Shown piece by piece: positions 1 to 9,195 of a stretch of DNA of 64,000 bases. This stretch comes from Alphaproteobacteria bacterium (GTDB lineage: Bacteria; Pseudomonadota; Alphaproteobacteria; UBA6615). The stretch spans positions 1 through 64,000 of the forward strand of contig JAJFIX010000045.1 of assembly GCA_021774575.1 (NCBI GenBank), in the 5' to 3' direction. The position numbers and the translations under genes are program-made. Under the pieces are notes generated by a model that ran no database searches, was not told the DNA's origin, and worked only from the letters and a program-made list of their open reading frames with translations. Each line of letters opens with the position of its first letter. Positions within the stretch are counted from its first letter, which is position 1.

Positions 1-775
1 GATCTTGGCCCGGCTTGCCATGACCGAAACTGGACTCGGGCAACCGACATTAACTCTCAGTCAGGAATTAGCCTTCGACGCGGCCGTACATCTTGGAACC
101 CTGGCGGCCATGATTGTCTATTTTAGAGCGGATATCGCCACCGCAATTGCCGGATTGTTCGATTTGGCGGCGCGCCGCCGGTCCGCGCGCGCGCAGCTCT
201 CCGTTAATTTGATCATTGCCAGCATACCCGTCGGCGTCGTCGGGTTCGTCGCCAAAGACTCAATCGAAATATTGCTGCGCGACCATGACCTTATATTGCC
301 GGTAATCGCCGCGACGACCTTTGGCTTTGGTGCTGTGCTTTATCTTGCCGACTTCATCGGGGCGCGTCGCCAAATTAAACGTGACGACGAAACGCCGTTA
401 TCGGCATGGGCGGCGCTCTTCGTCGGTTTGACCCAAACCCTGGCGCTCATTCCGGGGACCAGCCGGTCGGGCGTTACCATTTCGGCGGCACGCTTGCTCG
501 GGTTGCCCCGAACCGAGGCAACCCGGTTCTCCCTATTATTGTCGGGGCCGGCCATTTTCGGCGCCTTTTTGCTGCTAGGGCGCGATGTTCTCCAAGCACG
601 TGATTTCGCCTTCGGCGGCGACGCTCTGCTCGCCATGGTATTTGCATTTGTTGTAGCCTTGGCCGCCATTGCTATTTTAATGCGCTGGGTCGCCCGGGCT
701 TCGTTCACACCATTTGTGATCTATCGCCTCATCCTCGGCCTCGTACTTGGCGCGATTTATGTTCTTGGGTTTTGA
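1..775 (+). CDS. uppP: Undecaprenyl-diphosphatase UppP/BacA, 5' truncated by window edge
   Basis: Inner-membrane enzyme that dephosphorylates undecaprenyl diphosphate to recycle the lipid carrier of peptidoglycan and O-antigen synthesis. The reading frame is open from the first bases of the window, so the true start lies outside; the family's N-terminal glutamate-rich catalytic motif is missing here for that reason. Visible are the second catalytic motif PGTSRSG (about residues 150-156 of the fragment), the following ATRFSLLLSGP segment and several hydrophobic helices up to the C-terminus. About 256 residues remain of a usual 265 or so. It is the only gene cut on the left side; rnd follows after 73 bp on the same strand. 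Confidence 0.95.
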   Translation, partial: ILARLAMTETGLGQPTLTLSQELAFDAAVHLGTLAAMIVYFRADIATAIAGLFDLAARRRSARAQLSVNLIIASIPVGVVGFVAKDSIEILLRDHDLILPVIAATTFGFGAVLYLADFIGARRQIKRDDETPLSAWAALFVGLTQTLALIPGTSRSGVTISAARLLGLPRTEATRFSLLLSGPAIFGAFLLLGRDVLQARDFAFGGDALLAMVFAFVVALAAIAILMRWVARASFTPFVIYRLILGLVLGAIYVLGF

Positions 776-848
776 CATGCGGATTTTGACAAGCGACGCC
801 AGGTCAGATAACCGATAGGGCAAATCCCATCCAGCAAGGAGCATCCAC

Positions 849-1478
849 GTGAGCGGGCAAGGCCAGATCGATATTCAGTTACACCAGGAAGACTTGCCCG
901 CCGGGCTCGATTTCGGCGGGTCAGTCGCCGTCGATACCGAAACGATGGGGCTTAATATTCACCGAGACCGGTTATGCCTGGCCCAGCTTTCAGCCGGCGA
1001 CGGTACAGTCCATTTGGTGCAATTCCAAACCGGTGCCTACGAAGCGCCAAATTTGGTTGCGGTTCTAAACGACCCGAAAGTAACCAAAATTTTTCACTTC
1101 GCCCGGTTCGATATTGCCGTGCTGCGGCGCCATTTCGGCATCGATAGTATGCCGCTCTACTGCACAAAGACAGCATCTAAGCTGTGCCGCACCTCGACCG
1201 ACCGCCATGGCCTAAAAGACATATGCCGGGAGTTGCTCGGCGTCGATATCTCCAAACAACAGCAAACCTCGGACTGGGGCGCGGGCAAGCTCAGTAAAGA
1301 TCAGCTCCAATATGCGGCATCCGACGTCTTGTTCTTGCACGACCTGAAGACCAAATTGGACGGGCTTTTAGAACGCGAAGGCCGAACAGAATTAGCGGCC
1401 GCTATTTTCGCCAGCCTGCCGACCCGTGCTTGGGCCGACCTCGCCGGCTGGGACGATATCGATATATTTGCCCATTGA
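849..1478 (+). CDS. rnd: Ribonuclease D-type 3'-5' exonuclease (short form)
   Basis: DEDDy-superfamily 3'-5' exonuclease, expected to trim structured RNAs such as tRNA precursors. The DTE motif is at residues 29-31, an aspartate in FHFARFD at 88, and the final Y-x3-D pair (YAASD) at 155-159. At 209 residues it holds the exonuclease domain only, without the HRDC domains of E. coli RNase D; this short form is common in alphaproteobacteria. GTG is taken as start because AAGGAG lies a suitable distance upstream and no better codon precedes the domain. Function on tRNA rather than another RNA is inferred from family membership. Confidence 0.9.
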   Translation: MSGQGQIDIQLHQEDLPAGLDFGGSVAVDTETMGLNIHRDRLCLAQLSAGDGTVHLVQFQTGAYEAPNLVAVLNDPKVTKIFHFARFDIAVLRRHFGIDSMPLYCTKTASKLCRTSTDRHGLKDICRELLGVDISKQQQTSDWGAGKLSKDQLQYAASDVLFLHDLKTKLDGLLEREGRTELAAAIFASLPTRAWADLAGWDDIDIFAH

Positions 1479-1657
1479 AACAATCGTCACCACCCCCTTA
1501 GGTCCCAGAAATGTTGACGTTTTGACCAATCAACCCCATACTTATGGCCCCTGCCTGAGAACCGAAACTTGGCCTCCGAAAACCCCGTAAAAACACCGTA
1601 TATCGGTGACACAGGGTCAGCATGAGGGGTGGGCATACTGAAGATAATTGCATATTT

Positions 1658-1674
1658 ACCCGTCGCTGACGGGT
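1658..1674. other. Short hairpin upstream of kpsF
   Basis: Inverted repeat ACCCGTC-GCT-GACGGGT, 7-bp arms and 3-nt loop, between rnd and kpsF. It has no long T run, so a terminator is uncertain; it could also sit in the kpsF leader. It overlaps the first possible TTG start of kpsF (1648) and favours the later GTG (1696). Confidence 0.35.
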
Positions 1675-1695
1675 TTAACCTGGGATATATCAGGC

Positions 1696-2769
1696 GTGAC
1701 AACAGATAGGCCAACAGCCGAAACCGGTGAATTAATTCACGAGGCGGGCAATGGCGGCACCTCGGTGCCCGCTGAAACGACCGCTAATGGGCGCGACGAG
1801 CACAGCGGGCAACGCGACATCGACGCTGGCCGTCGTGTTTTAACCATAGAATCCAAGGCCCTTGAGCAATTGGCGGGCGCGCTGGACAGCACGTTCATTA
1901 CTGCCCTCGACATGCTCACTGGCGCCCAAGGCCGTATTATCGTCACCGGCATGGGTAAAAGTGGCCATGTCGGCAATAAAATTGCCGCAACTCTCTCCTC
2001 GACTGGAACGCCGGCCTATTTTGTCCATCCGGCAGAAGCGAGCCATGGCGATCTCGGAATGATCGTGCGCGGCGATGTTGTGCTGGCGATCAGCAATTCG
2101 GGTAACACCGCCGAACTCGGGGATATTCTGGGCTATTGCAAACGCCTAACCATCCCCATCATTGCCATCACCGGACAGTCGAAAAGCATTCTTGGTGAAA
2201 TGGCCGATTGCGCCCTGGTCCTGCCGCCAATGACCGAGGCCTGCCCGATGGGATTGGCACCGACAACCACGACCACGGCAATCCTCGCGCTCGGCGACGC
2301 GCTGGCGGTTGCGATGCTCGAACGGCGTAACTTCACATCCGACGATTTTCACGTCTTTCATCCTGGTGGATCGTTGGGGACAAAACTATTGCGAGTCTCG
2401 GACCTGATGCATTCCGGCGACGAAGTTCCGTTGGTCCGCGCCGAAACGACTATTGCCGATACGCTGCTCATAATGACATCCAGACGATTTGGCTGCGCCG
2501 GCATTGTCGACGACAAAGACCGGCTCACCGGTGTGATCACTGACGGCGATTTGCGCCGGAATATGGCCCCGGATTTATTGAAAAGATTGGCTGGGGAGGT
2601 CATGACCGGAGCGCCTTTAACGATCCGGCCCCAAGCCCTGGCCGCCGAAGCACTTGCCCTCATGAACGGACGGGATGGGCGGTCCATCACCGCTTTATTT
2701 GCGGTTGATGACGACCGAGTTGCCGGAATATTACATATCCACGACTGCTTGCGCGCCGGGCTGGAGTGA
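1696..2769 (+). CDS. kpsF: KpsF/GutQ (KdsD) arabinose-5-phosphate isomerase
   Basis: Cytoplasmic isomerase converting ribulose-5-phosphate to arabinose-5-phosphate, the first step toward Kdo for LPS. A SIS sugar-isomerase domain carries the GRIIVTGMGKSGHVG motif and the HPAEASHGDLG segment, followed by two CBS domains in the C-terminal third (around LMHSGDEVPLV and EVMTGAPLTI). The start is uncertain: a TTG at 1648 is possible, but GTG at 1696 avoids a hairpin. From GTG the protein is 357 residues, about 30 longer than usual because of a polar N-terminal tail. lptC starts 9 bp downstream, the normal alphaproteobacterial Kdo/Lpt operon order. Confidence 0.9.
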   Translation: MTTDRPTAETGELIHEAGNGGTSVPAETTANGRDEHSGQRDIDAGRRVLTIESKALEQLAGALDSTFITALDMLTGAQGRIIVTGMGKSGHVGNKIAATLSSTGTPAYFVHPAEASHGDLGMIVRGDVVLAISNSGNTAELGDILGYCKRLTIPIIAITGQSKSILGEMADCALVLPPMTEACPMGLAPTTTTTAILALGDALAVAMLERRNFTSDDFHVFHPGGSLGTKLLRVSDLMHSGDEVPLVRAETTIADTLLIMTSRRFGCAGIVDDKDRLTGVITDGDLRRNMAPDLLKRLAGEVMTGAPLTIRPQALAAEALALMNGRDGRSITALFAVDDDRVAGILHIHDCLRAGLE

Positions 2770-2778
2770 CCCACCGCC

Positions 2779-3537
2779 ATGGCCCGCCCCCCATCTTCAA
2801 CCAACATGCCACCGATAGCCGCCCCGCCGAATATGGCCTACGGTCCGGTCGGCTCGGGGTCGACAGGAAATGGGCCGGTCCCACAAAACCTTAGGCTGTC
2901 ACGCTTCCGACGCAGCCGGAAAGTGCTGGTTTTCAAATTCGCCCTTCCGCTGATCGCAGCCGGTCTTGTCGGGCTGGTTCTGGCTTGGCCAAAATTACAG
3001 TCGGGTGACGATCAATGGGCGCTGGAACGAAGCAGCTCAATTGTGTCGGATACAAGCAATAATGCCCGCCCACAGGTCCTTAACCCCCGCTTGAGCGGCG
3101 TCGACGAAGATGGGCAGCCATTTGAAATCACGGCAGATATAGGAACGGCAGCGATCGGCGAAACCGGCGATGAGATTTATTATTTGACCCAACCCCGGGC
3201 CGACTTGTCACTGAACGGCGGCTCCTGGGTCGCTCTCAACGCCGCCGACGGTATTTACGAGCCAGTGGCGGCGGTCTTATTACTGAAAGATGGGGTAAGC
3301 CTGTTTCATGATTCCGGCGTCGAATTTCAAACCGAAGAAGCGCGCATTTTAATGGGTGAACGCACCGCCGAAGGCGACTTGCCGGTCCACGGATTTGGAG
3401 ATTTCGGCGAAATTAACTCCGAAGGGTTTCGAATATTGGATCAGGGCGAGCGAGTGGTGTTTCTGGGTAAATCCAGTCTCCTGCTCAATACCAATGGATC
3501 GGCGCTGTTTACCCGCGGCCCGGAAGCGGCGAGATAG
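2779..3537 (+). CDS. lptC: LPS export periplasmic protein LptC
   Basis: Membrane-anchored component of the Lpt bridge that takes LPS from the LptBFG transporter and hands it to LptA. One transmembrane segment (about residues 49-70, VFKFALPLIAAGLVGLVLAW) follows a long proline-rich cytoplasmic N-terminus. The rest is a periplasmic beta-rich domain including GVDEDGQPFEITAD, typical of LptC. At 252 residues it is longer than E. coli LptC (191), mainly at the N-terminus. Its position between kpsF and lptA supports the call. Confidence 0.88.
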   Translation: MARPPSSTNMPPIAAPPNMAYGPVGSGSTGNGPVPQNLRLSRFRRSRKVLVFKFALPLIAAGLVGLVLAWPKLQSGDDQWALERSSSIVSDTSNNARPQVLNPRLSGVDEDGQPFEITADIGTAAIGETGDEIYYLTQPRADLSLNGGSWVALNAADGIYEPVAAVLLLKDGVSLFHDSGVEFQTEEARILMGERTAEGDLPVHGFGDFGEINSEGFRILDQGERVVFLGKSSLLLNTNGSALFTRGPEAAR

Positions 3538-3550
3538 GGGCGTGACCAGG

Positions 3551-4381
3551 ATGACCCTGCAAAAAGTTTGCTCCGAATTGGCCGACACCGCTGTATTGAC
3601 AGGGTCACTGATTGTCGCGGCATTCCTTCTTACCCTCACATCCCCAGCCATTTCCCAAACGCCGTCAAACGGCGCAGCTCAAGTTCGGATCGAAGCTGAT
3701 GACGGTATTGAATGGCGACGCCGGGATAAAGTTTACGAAGCCACCGGAAACGCCGTCGCAATACGCGGCGACCTCACCGTCAACGCAAGAGTTTTGAGGG
3801 CTTTCTACCGAGAATCGGAGCCTGGCAGCACCGACATTTTCATGATGGAGGCGGTCGGCTCGGTGGTCATCAATTCCGTGGATACTGTCGCCCGCGGTGA
3901 TCGCGCCATCTACGACGTGGACACGGGACGGATCGTCCTTTCGGGTGAAAATGTCGAGCTCGACACCCAAGACTTTAAAATTTTCGCCAACGGCAATATT
4001 GAGTTTTTTCGCAACCAAAATTATGCCGTTGCAAACGGTGGCGCCAAAGCAATCGTCGGTACCAGGCAAGTTCGCGCCGACACGCTCATTGCGTATTTCT
4101 TGCCCAATGACGATTTGGAGGTTGATCAACTTGTCGCTGACGGCAATATGCTCATCGTGACGGCGACCGAGACTGTGCAAGCCGATGGCGGTACATATGA
4201 TCCACAAACAGAGATTGCAACCGCCAGCGGGAATGTGCAGATTACCCGAGGTGACAGCCACCTCGTCGGTGAGGAAGCCAGGGTCGATATGGTGACCGGC
4301 ATCAGCACAATTACGGCAGGCCCGGCTGGCCAACGCGTACTCGGCGTATTTACCCCCGGAACTTTCGAGCCACAGAATTGA
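3551..4381 (+). CDS. lptA: LPS transport periplasmic protein LptA (OstA-like)
   Basis: Periplasmic protein forming the beta-jellyroll bridge that carries LPS from LptC to the outer-membrane LptDE. An uncleaved-looking N-terminus leads into a hydrophobic signal segment ending near PAISQT, about residue 36. An OstA repeat region follows, with strands such as [18 protein letters not shown] and [15 protein letters not shown]. The reading frame stays open far into lptC, but the ATG at 3551 (or GTG at 3542) gives a sensible signal peptide and a GGGG ribosome site. It lies directly between lptC and lptB. Confidence 0.88.
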   Translation: MTLQKVCSELADTAVLTGSLIVAAFLLTLTSPAISQTPSNGAAQVRIEADDGIEWRRRDKVYEATGNAVAIRGDLTVNARVLRAFYRESEPGSTDIFMMEAVGSVVINSVDTVARGDRAIYDVDTGRIVLSGENVELDTQDFKIFANGNIEFFRNQNYAVANGGAKAIVGTRQVRADTLIAYFLPNDDLEVDQLVADGNMLIVTATETVQADGGTYDPQTEIATASGNVQITRGDSHLVGEEARVDMVTGISTITAGPAGQRVLGVFTPGTFEPQN

Positions 4382-4388
4382 AGCATCC

Positions 4389-5216
4389 ATGTCGCTAGAT
4401 GGCCAAGACCCTTATTCAAGAGACCCCCGTCCGGGGTCGAATACCGCAATTGGGCCAGTTGGTGGGCCAGATGGCCCTCAGCTCGTCCAAAACAATGACG
4501 GTCTGCGGATTTTTTCCCTCGGCAAAGCGTTCAAGAAACGCCCAGTGGTTCGCGACGTCTCGCTCTCGGTCCAGCGCGGTGAGGCGGTTGGTCTTCTTGG
4601 GCCCAACGGTGCCGGTAAGACGACAACATTTTACATGATCACCGGCCTCCTGGCCCCTGACGCCGGTACGATTTCGCTGGATTCCCATGACATTACCGAT
4701 CTGCCTATGTATCGCCGAGCTCGGCTCGGCATTGGGTATCTACCCCAAGAACCGTCAATTTTTCGCGGCCTGACCGTTGAACAGAACATCCGTGCAGTGC
4801 TCGAAGTTGTCCAGCGGGACCGGCGGCGCAGAGTACAGGCCCTGGATGATTTGCTGGCGGAATTTTCGATCACTCACCTTAGGCGCACACCCTCCGTCGC
4901 TTTATCGGGTGGTGAACGCCGCCGCGTGGAAATAGCGCGCGCCCTCGCCAGCTCCCCCCAGTTCATCTTGCTTGATGAACCGCTCGCCGGCATTGACCCG
5001 ATTGCCGTCGCCGATATTCGCGACCTGGTCAAACACCTCAAAGAGCGGGGTATTGGGGTTTTGATAACCGACCATAATGTGCGCGAGACCCTCGAAATTG
5101 TCGACCGCGCCTATATCATCCATGAAGGCGCCGTGCTCATGGGCGGCCGACCGGAAGAAATTGTCGATAATGACGATGTCCGACGTGTCTATCTGGGCGA
5201 TCGCTTCCGACTCTAG
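4389..5216 (+). CDS. lptB: LPS export ABC transporter ATPase LptB
   Basis: Cytoplasmic ATPase powering extraction of LPS from the inner membrane by LptBFGC. Walker [10 protein letters not shown] at residues 71-79, signature LSGGERRR at 172-179, Walker B ILLDEP at 193-198 and the switch histidine at 229 (ITDHN) are all intact. A polar N-terminal extension of about 38 residues precedes the usual start of the family. lptA ends 7 bp upstream and rpoN starts 20 bp downstream, the conserved lptB-rpoN neighbourhood. Confidence 0.96.
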   Translation: MSLDGQDPYSRDPRPGSNTAIGPVGGPDGPQLVQNNDGLRIFSLGKAFKKRPVVRDVSLSVQRGEAVGLLGPNGAGKTTTFYMITGLLAPDAGTISLDSHDITDLPMYRRARLGIGYLPQEPSIFRGLTVEQNIRAVLEVVQRDRRRRVQALDDLLAEFSITHLRRTPSVALSGGERRRVEIARALASSPQFILLDEPLAGIDPIAVADIRDLVKHLKERGIGVLITDHNVRETLEIVDRAYIIHEGAVLMGGRPEEIVDNDDVRRVYLGDRFRL

Positions 5217-5236
5217 TAAATATTTGCGGATTAATT

Positions 5237-6688
5237 ATGGCCCTCACCCAGCGCCTCGCAGTGAGGCAAACACAGTCTCCGGCAATGACGCCGCAATTGC
5301 AGCAGGCGATAAAATTGCTGCAATTCACCCAGTTGGAGCTGATCAACTATATTGAACACGAGATGGAGCAGAACCCTCTGCTCGAACTCGCTACAGACGG
5401 CGAAGACACCAAAGACGCCGATGCCGAGGCCACCGACACACAAAAACCCGAAACGCCGGCGACCATCCAAGGTTCCGAAAATATGTCGACCGAACCTGTA
5501 CCGGTCGACAAAGATCGCCCATTGGATGATTGGCCCGGTGGCGGGTCCGGCCCGGCGCCCGCTAACCAGCCTTCCCACGATTTCGGCGAAACAGTGGCCA
5601 GCGAGATAGGCCTGCGTGACCATTTATTCGGCCAAATCAATATAGATATTCCTGCCCCGACAGACCGGCTTATAGCTCGCCTTATGGTCGACCATTTAGA
5701 TGAAGCCGGATATCTTCGGAACGAAATTCCCGAGTTGGCCGATACACTAGGCTGCCCAGTTGATCAGGTTGGGACCCTGCTGGGAAAATTACAAAAATTC
5801 GACCCGCCGGGAATATTTGCCCGAAATTTACGTGAGTGCCTAACTTTGCAGCTTCAAGACTTAGGAAGATTTGACCCAGCAATGGAGGCCCTACTGGCAA
5901 ATTTAGACCGACTCGCCCGGCACGAAGATGACGCACTGCGGGTGATCTGCGGTGTCGACCAGGAAGATTTTACGGAAATGCTTGCCGAACTCAGGTCCCT
6001 TGACCCGAAACCGGCACAGGCCTTCGATCATGTTGTTACCCAAGCAATCAGGCCCGATGTATTCCTTCGCCGGGACCGTGATGGCGGTTGGCAGATTGAA
6101 CTCAACACCGACGCCTTGCCTCGGCCAATTGTCAACCGGAGCTACGCGGCGCGCATTCTAAAACATGAGACCAGCAAAACCGACCGAGCCTTTATCGTCG
6201 ACCAGTTAAGTGCCGCCAACTGGTTGGTCAAGGCGTTGCACCAACGGGCGACGACAATTCTCAAGGTCGCATCTGAAATCGTGAGTGTTCAATCGGCTTT
6301 TTTTGACAAGGGTGTCGAATTTCTAAAGCCGATGGTCATGCGGGAAATTGCCAAGGAGGTTGGCCTACACGAAAGTACAATTAGCCGGGTCACCGCAAAC
6401 AAATATATCGCCACCCCTCGTGGGATTTTTGAATTGAAGTATTTTTTCACCAATGCTATCGCGAGTACGACAGGTGAAGGCGCTCATTCGGCCGAAACTG
6501 TCCGCCATAAAATTCGAAACTTGGTCGACTCGGAAACGGCGAAAACCGTGCTGTCCGACGATAAAATAGTCGATTTGCTGCGCCAAGACGGGGTGGATAT
6601 TGCCCGGCGTACCGTGGCCAAATACCGCGACTCGATGCGCATTCCGTCGTCAGTGCAGCGACGCCGAAACAAAAAGGCGAGCCCATAA
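5237..6688 (+). CDS. rpoN: RNA polymerase sigma-54 factor RpoN
   Basis: Alternative sigma factor for -24/-12 promoters, dependent on AAA+ enhancer-binding activators. The glutamine-rich activator-contact region I is at the N-terminus (MTPQLQQAIKLLQFTQLEL). An acidic linker spans about residues 48-115, followed by the core-binding region. The DNA-binding helix-turn-helix contains HESTISRVTANKY, and the RpoN box ARRTVAKYR begins at residue 456. The length of 483 residues is normal. It continues the lptB operon and precedes hpf and ptsN, as in most proteobacteria. Confidence 0.97.
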   Translation: MALTQRLAVRQTQSPAMTPQLQQAIKLLQFTQLELINYIEHEMEQNPLLELATDGEDTKDADAEATDTQKPETPATIQGSENMSTEPVPVDKDRPLDDWPGGGSGPAPANQPSHDFGETVASEIGLRDHLFGQINIDIPAPTDRLIARLMVDHLDEAGYLRNEIPELADTLGCPVDQVGTLLGKLQKFDPPGIFARNLRECLTLQLQDLGRFDPAMEALLANLDRLARHEDDALRVICGVDQEDFTEMLAELRSLDPKPAQAFDHVVTQAIRPDVFLRRDRDGGWQIELNTDALPRPIVNRSYAARILKHETSKTDRAFIVDQLSAANWLVKALHQRATTILKVASEIVSVQSAFFDKGVEFLKPMVMREIAKEVGLHESTISRVTANKYIATPRGIFELKYFFTNAIASTTGEGAHSAETVRHKIRNLVDSETAKTVLSDDKIVDLLRQDGVDIARRTVAKYRDSMRIPSSVQRRRNKKASP

Positions 6689-6775
6689 ATTTGATCGCCA
6701 TTTTTTGTTTATTTGCAATGCGTTAAACAGCCTGTCATCGCCAGTTTTCTGCCACAGCCCAGCTAGTTACAATAC

Positions 6776-6804
6776 TTGACATACCCGGCTCGGCTGACTA
6801 GGTT
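6776..6804 (+). promoter_or_regulatory. Candidate sigma-70 type promoter upstream of hpf
   Basis: TTGACA and TAGGTT separated by 17 bp inside the 398-bp gap between rpoN and hpf. The -35 element is perfect and the -10 is acceptable for an alphaproteobacterium. It would give hpf-ptsN its own promoter with a leader of about 275 nt. Nothing else convincing was seen in the gap; a 30-codon reading frame at 6914 was rejected. Confidence 0.45.
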
Positions 6805-7086
6805 CCCGGCGATCCGATAAACCAACATCAGATGGCCATGATAATAACCGGCCACCTGGACTGATCGGTCGGGCATGTGCAAGAATGCACCTTAGAGGCG
6901 AGACGAATTTATTATGGCTTTTGAAGGCTGGTTCAGTTGCTGCGAGTTTGATGCTGAATCGACCTCATCATACGCCTGGGGCGCATTGAAAGCACACGCA
7001 TCGTAATCGATTTTGGGCCCGATCAGGTCCATCACGCGCATAGCTTTTATTTACCTGACGATTGGGACAAACGGCATGGGCTGTTC

Positions 7087-7671
7087 ATGAAAATTACTGT
7101 AACGGGCAAACAGCTTGATGTCGGCGACGCACTGCGCGGGCATATCGAAGATGCTCTTGCCGATATGATCGAAAAATATTTCGGCAACGCTTTGGATGCA
7201 GAAATCGTATTATCACGCGATGGACGGCAAATCCGGGCCGACATTTCCATTCATGTCGGACGAAGTATCTATGTCCGGGCTCATGACAATAATGAAGACC
7301 CTTATGCCGCCTTTGATCTTGCGGCAGTTCATATTGCCAAGCGGCTACGCCGCTATAAGCGGCGATTACGCGATCATCATGGTCAAGCCGATACCGTCAC
7401 CCAGCAGGCTCAACAATATGTTTTGGCCGACGACGGGGCACCAAAGAATGATGAAGCCTCTTCGTCAAGCAACGACGACGACGCTAGTCCGGTCATTATT
7501 GCCGAGACGGCGACCCATATAGAACAGCTATCGGTTTCGGAAGCTGTGATGCGGATGGATTTGGCGGATCAGCAAGCATTCATGTTTCGCAACGCCAAAA
7601 ATGACGAACTGAATGTTATTTACCGGCGTAGTGACGGAAATATTGGCTGGATCGATCCGCAACCTCAATAG
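7087..7671 (+). CDS. hpf: Ribosome hibernation promoting factor, long form
   Basis: Binds the 30S subunit and, in the long form, dimerises ribosomes in stationary phase or starvation. The N-terminal S30AE domain (residues 1-100) includes ITVTGKQLDVGDALRGHIED. A low-complexity acidic linker (DDDASPV region) follows, then the C-terminal dimerisation domain ending in MFRNAKNDELNVIYRRSDG. The length of 194 residues fits long HPF. It lies downstream of rpoN and upstream of ptsN, matching the sigma-54/PTS-Ntr cluster. Confidence 0.93.
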   Translation: MKITVTGKQLDVGDALRGHIEDALADMIEKYFGNALDAEIVLSRDGRQIRADISIHVGRSIYVRAHDNNEDPYAAFDLAAVHIAKRLRRYKRRLRDHHGQADTVTQQAQQYVLADDGAPKNDEASSSSNDDDASPVIIAETATHIEQLSVSEAVMRMDLADQQAFMFRNAKNDELNVIYRRSDGNIGWIDPQPQ

Positions 7672-7763
7672 GGCGCTGCCGCTGCTACTTCATAGACGGT
7701 AACGCGAAATCTGGCAAAGTCGGGCAAAAGCTATCAAGCCCGGACACGATATGAGGCGAAAGT

Positions 7764-8228
7764 ATGGAAATATCCGAACTTCTAAATTTGGATACGATTG
7801 TTCCTCACTTGAAGGTGAGCAGCAAAAAACAAGCTCTTCACGAATTGAGCGAACTTGCAGCCAACATCACCGGCGAGGCCAGCAAAAATATTTTCGCGCT
7901 ATTGCTTGATCGAGAGCAACTTGGGTCAACCGGGGTCGGGCACGGCGTGGCTATCCCCCATGCCAGGCTTCCAGGCCTAGATCGCCACTATGGTGTATTT
8001 GCCCGGCTCAGCGAAGGCGTTGATTTCGACTCTGTCGACGATGAGAAGGTGGATCTGGTTTTCCTGCTATTAGCGCCGGAAAATGCAGGTGCCGATCACC
8101 TGAAGGCCTTGGCCCTCATCTCACGACGGATGCGTGATCGGGAGTTCTGCAACAAGCTACGCGGCTCTAATAATGGAGAAGCCGTGTTTGCGCTGCTCAC
8201 GGCTACGACGTCAAGCCACGCCGCTTGA
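7764..8228 (+). CDS. ptsN: PTS IIA-like nitrogen regulatory protein PtsN (EIIA-Ntr)
   Basis: Terminal phosphate acceptor of the regulatory PTS-Ntr chain (PtsP-PtsO-PtsN), which tunes nitrogen, potassium and stress responses. The phosphorylated histidine is His66 in GVAIPHARL. The 154-residue length and the whole EIIA mannitol-type fold (STGVGHG, LVFLLLAPE) agree with the family. It ends the rpoN-hpf-ptsN cluster and converges on the DUF1150 gene 31 bp away. Confidence 0.95.
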   Translation: MEISELLNLDTIVPHLKVSSKKQALHELSELAANITGEASKNIFALLLDREQLGSTGVGHGVAIPHARLPGLDRHYGVFARLSEGVDFDSVDDEKVDLVFLLLAPENAGADHLKALALISRRMRDREFCNKLRGSNNGEAVFALLTATTSSHAA

Positions 8229-8259
8229 TACATCAAAAAAATTCTCATTTAGTTTGGGG

Positions 8260-8481
8260 TCAGTGGACCTGCACCAATTCCAGGTCGTTCTGAAGGATTG
8301 TCGCGATCGCCAAGTCTTGCGTCTCGACAACGGCAACCTCATTTCCATCTGCCGTATGAATGGCGAAAACAGTAACGTCGGCAACAAATTTCGGCGTGAC
8401 ATAGGCGATGTCGTTCAAGCCCAGCCCAGCAAGGTCATGTGACGTGATCTGGCGCAGAAGGTCTATATTTTGGGCTACCAT
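8260..8481 (-). CDS. DUF1150 family protein
   Basis: Small 73-residue cytoplasmic protein of unknown function, found almost only in alphaproteobacteria. Recognised by LAGLGLNDIAYVTP, followed by FAIHTADGNEVAVVETQDLA. It lies downstream of the Hsp20 gene on the same strand, and that pairing is conserved in the class, which suggests a shared heat or stress regulation. No function can be assigned beyond that. Confidence 0.85.
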   Translation of the reverse strand: MVAQNIDLLRQITSHDLAGLGLNDIAYVTPKFVADVTVFAIHTADGNEVAVVETQDLAIATILQNDLELVQVH

Positions 8482-8562
8482 CTCCGGCTCCTTTCGAAAT
8501 TCGTTAAATACTAAGCTTCAAAAACAGTGTCACATGAAATAAATGAACGCTTCATGAATTAG

Positions 8563-9048
8563 CTAATTTTCATTAATATTTATGTTTTGTGGCTTTTTTG
8601 CGCCCGCCCTTCCATCCGACGCCGATTTAATTTTAATCGTTCGCACGGTTTGACGCGGAATTGGCCTCATTAAATCGATATGTAACAGGCCGTTATCCAG
8701 CACAGCCCCTTCGATTTCTATACCTTCGGCGATCACGAAACTGCGCTGAAAGGCGCGCGCCGCAATGCCACGATGCAAAAAGACGCGCTCGGCACCGGAA
8801 TTTCCATTTTCAACTTCGTCGCCAATGCGACCGTGCACGGTCAGCTGATTTGCCTCAAGCCGAATTTCCAGCCGTTCCATAGGAATTCCAGCAACTGCCA
8901 GCGTTATTTGCAGCCGATCTTCGCCAATTCGTTCAATGTTATAAGGGGGATAGCCGTCGCTCGAGGTTTTCGCGACACGCTGCAAAGTTTGCTCAAACTG
9001 ATCAAACCCCAACATTAACGGGCTATTCAAAAGTGTCAATCGCGCCAT
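8563..9048 (-). CDS. Small heat shock protein Hsp20/IbpA family
   Basis: ATP-independent chaperone that holds unfolding proteins. The alpha-crystallin domain occupies about residues 35-130, from YPPYNIERIGEDRLQITLAV to the ERVFLHRGIAARAFQRSF strand. The conserved GVL-type motif appears as GAVLDNGLLHIDL, and a flexible tail ends the protein. The start was placed at the methionine of MARLTLLNSP because IbpA homologues begin there; the reading frame is open 12 codons further upstream. A heat-shock promoter or RNA thermometer was looked for upstream and not clearly seen. Confidence 0.92.
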   Translation of the reverse strand: MARLTLLNSPLMLGFDQFEQTLQRVAKTSSDGYPPYNIERIGEDRLQITLAVAGIPMERLEIRLEANQLTVHGRIGDEVENGNSGAERVFLHRGIAARAFQRSFVIAEGIEIEGAVLDNGLLHIDLMRPIPRQTVRTIKIKSASDGRAGAKKPQNININEN

Positions 9049-9195
9049 AACATGCACACCCCTATTCCTGTAGCGAGCGAGCAAACCTTTTGACAGAAGC
9101 GAAAAAAGGCTGCGGGGCCCAAACGGGCGCCCCTAACGAGTGGCCGAGTTTGCACCACTGCTCAATAGGGTAAGTGGGGGCAAAGACGCGCGCCG

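Noticed and set aside
6914-7006. 30-codon reading frame in the rpoN-hpf gap
   Set aside because: No suitable ribosome site, no recognised family, and such short frames occur by chance in this sequence.
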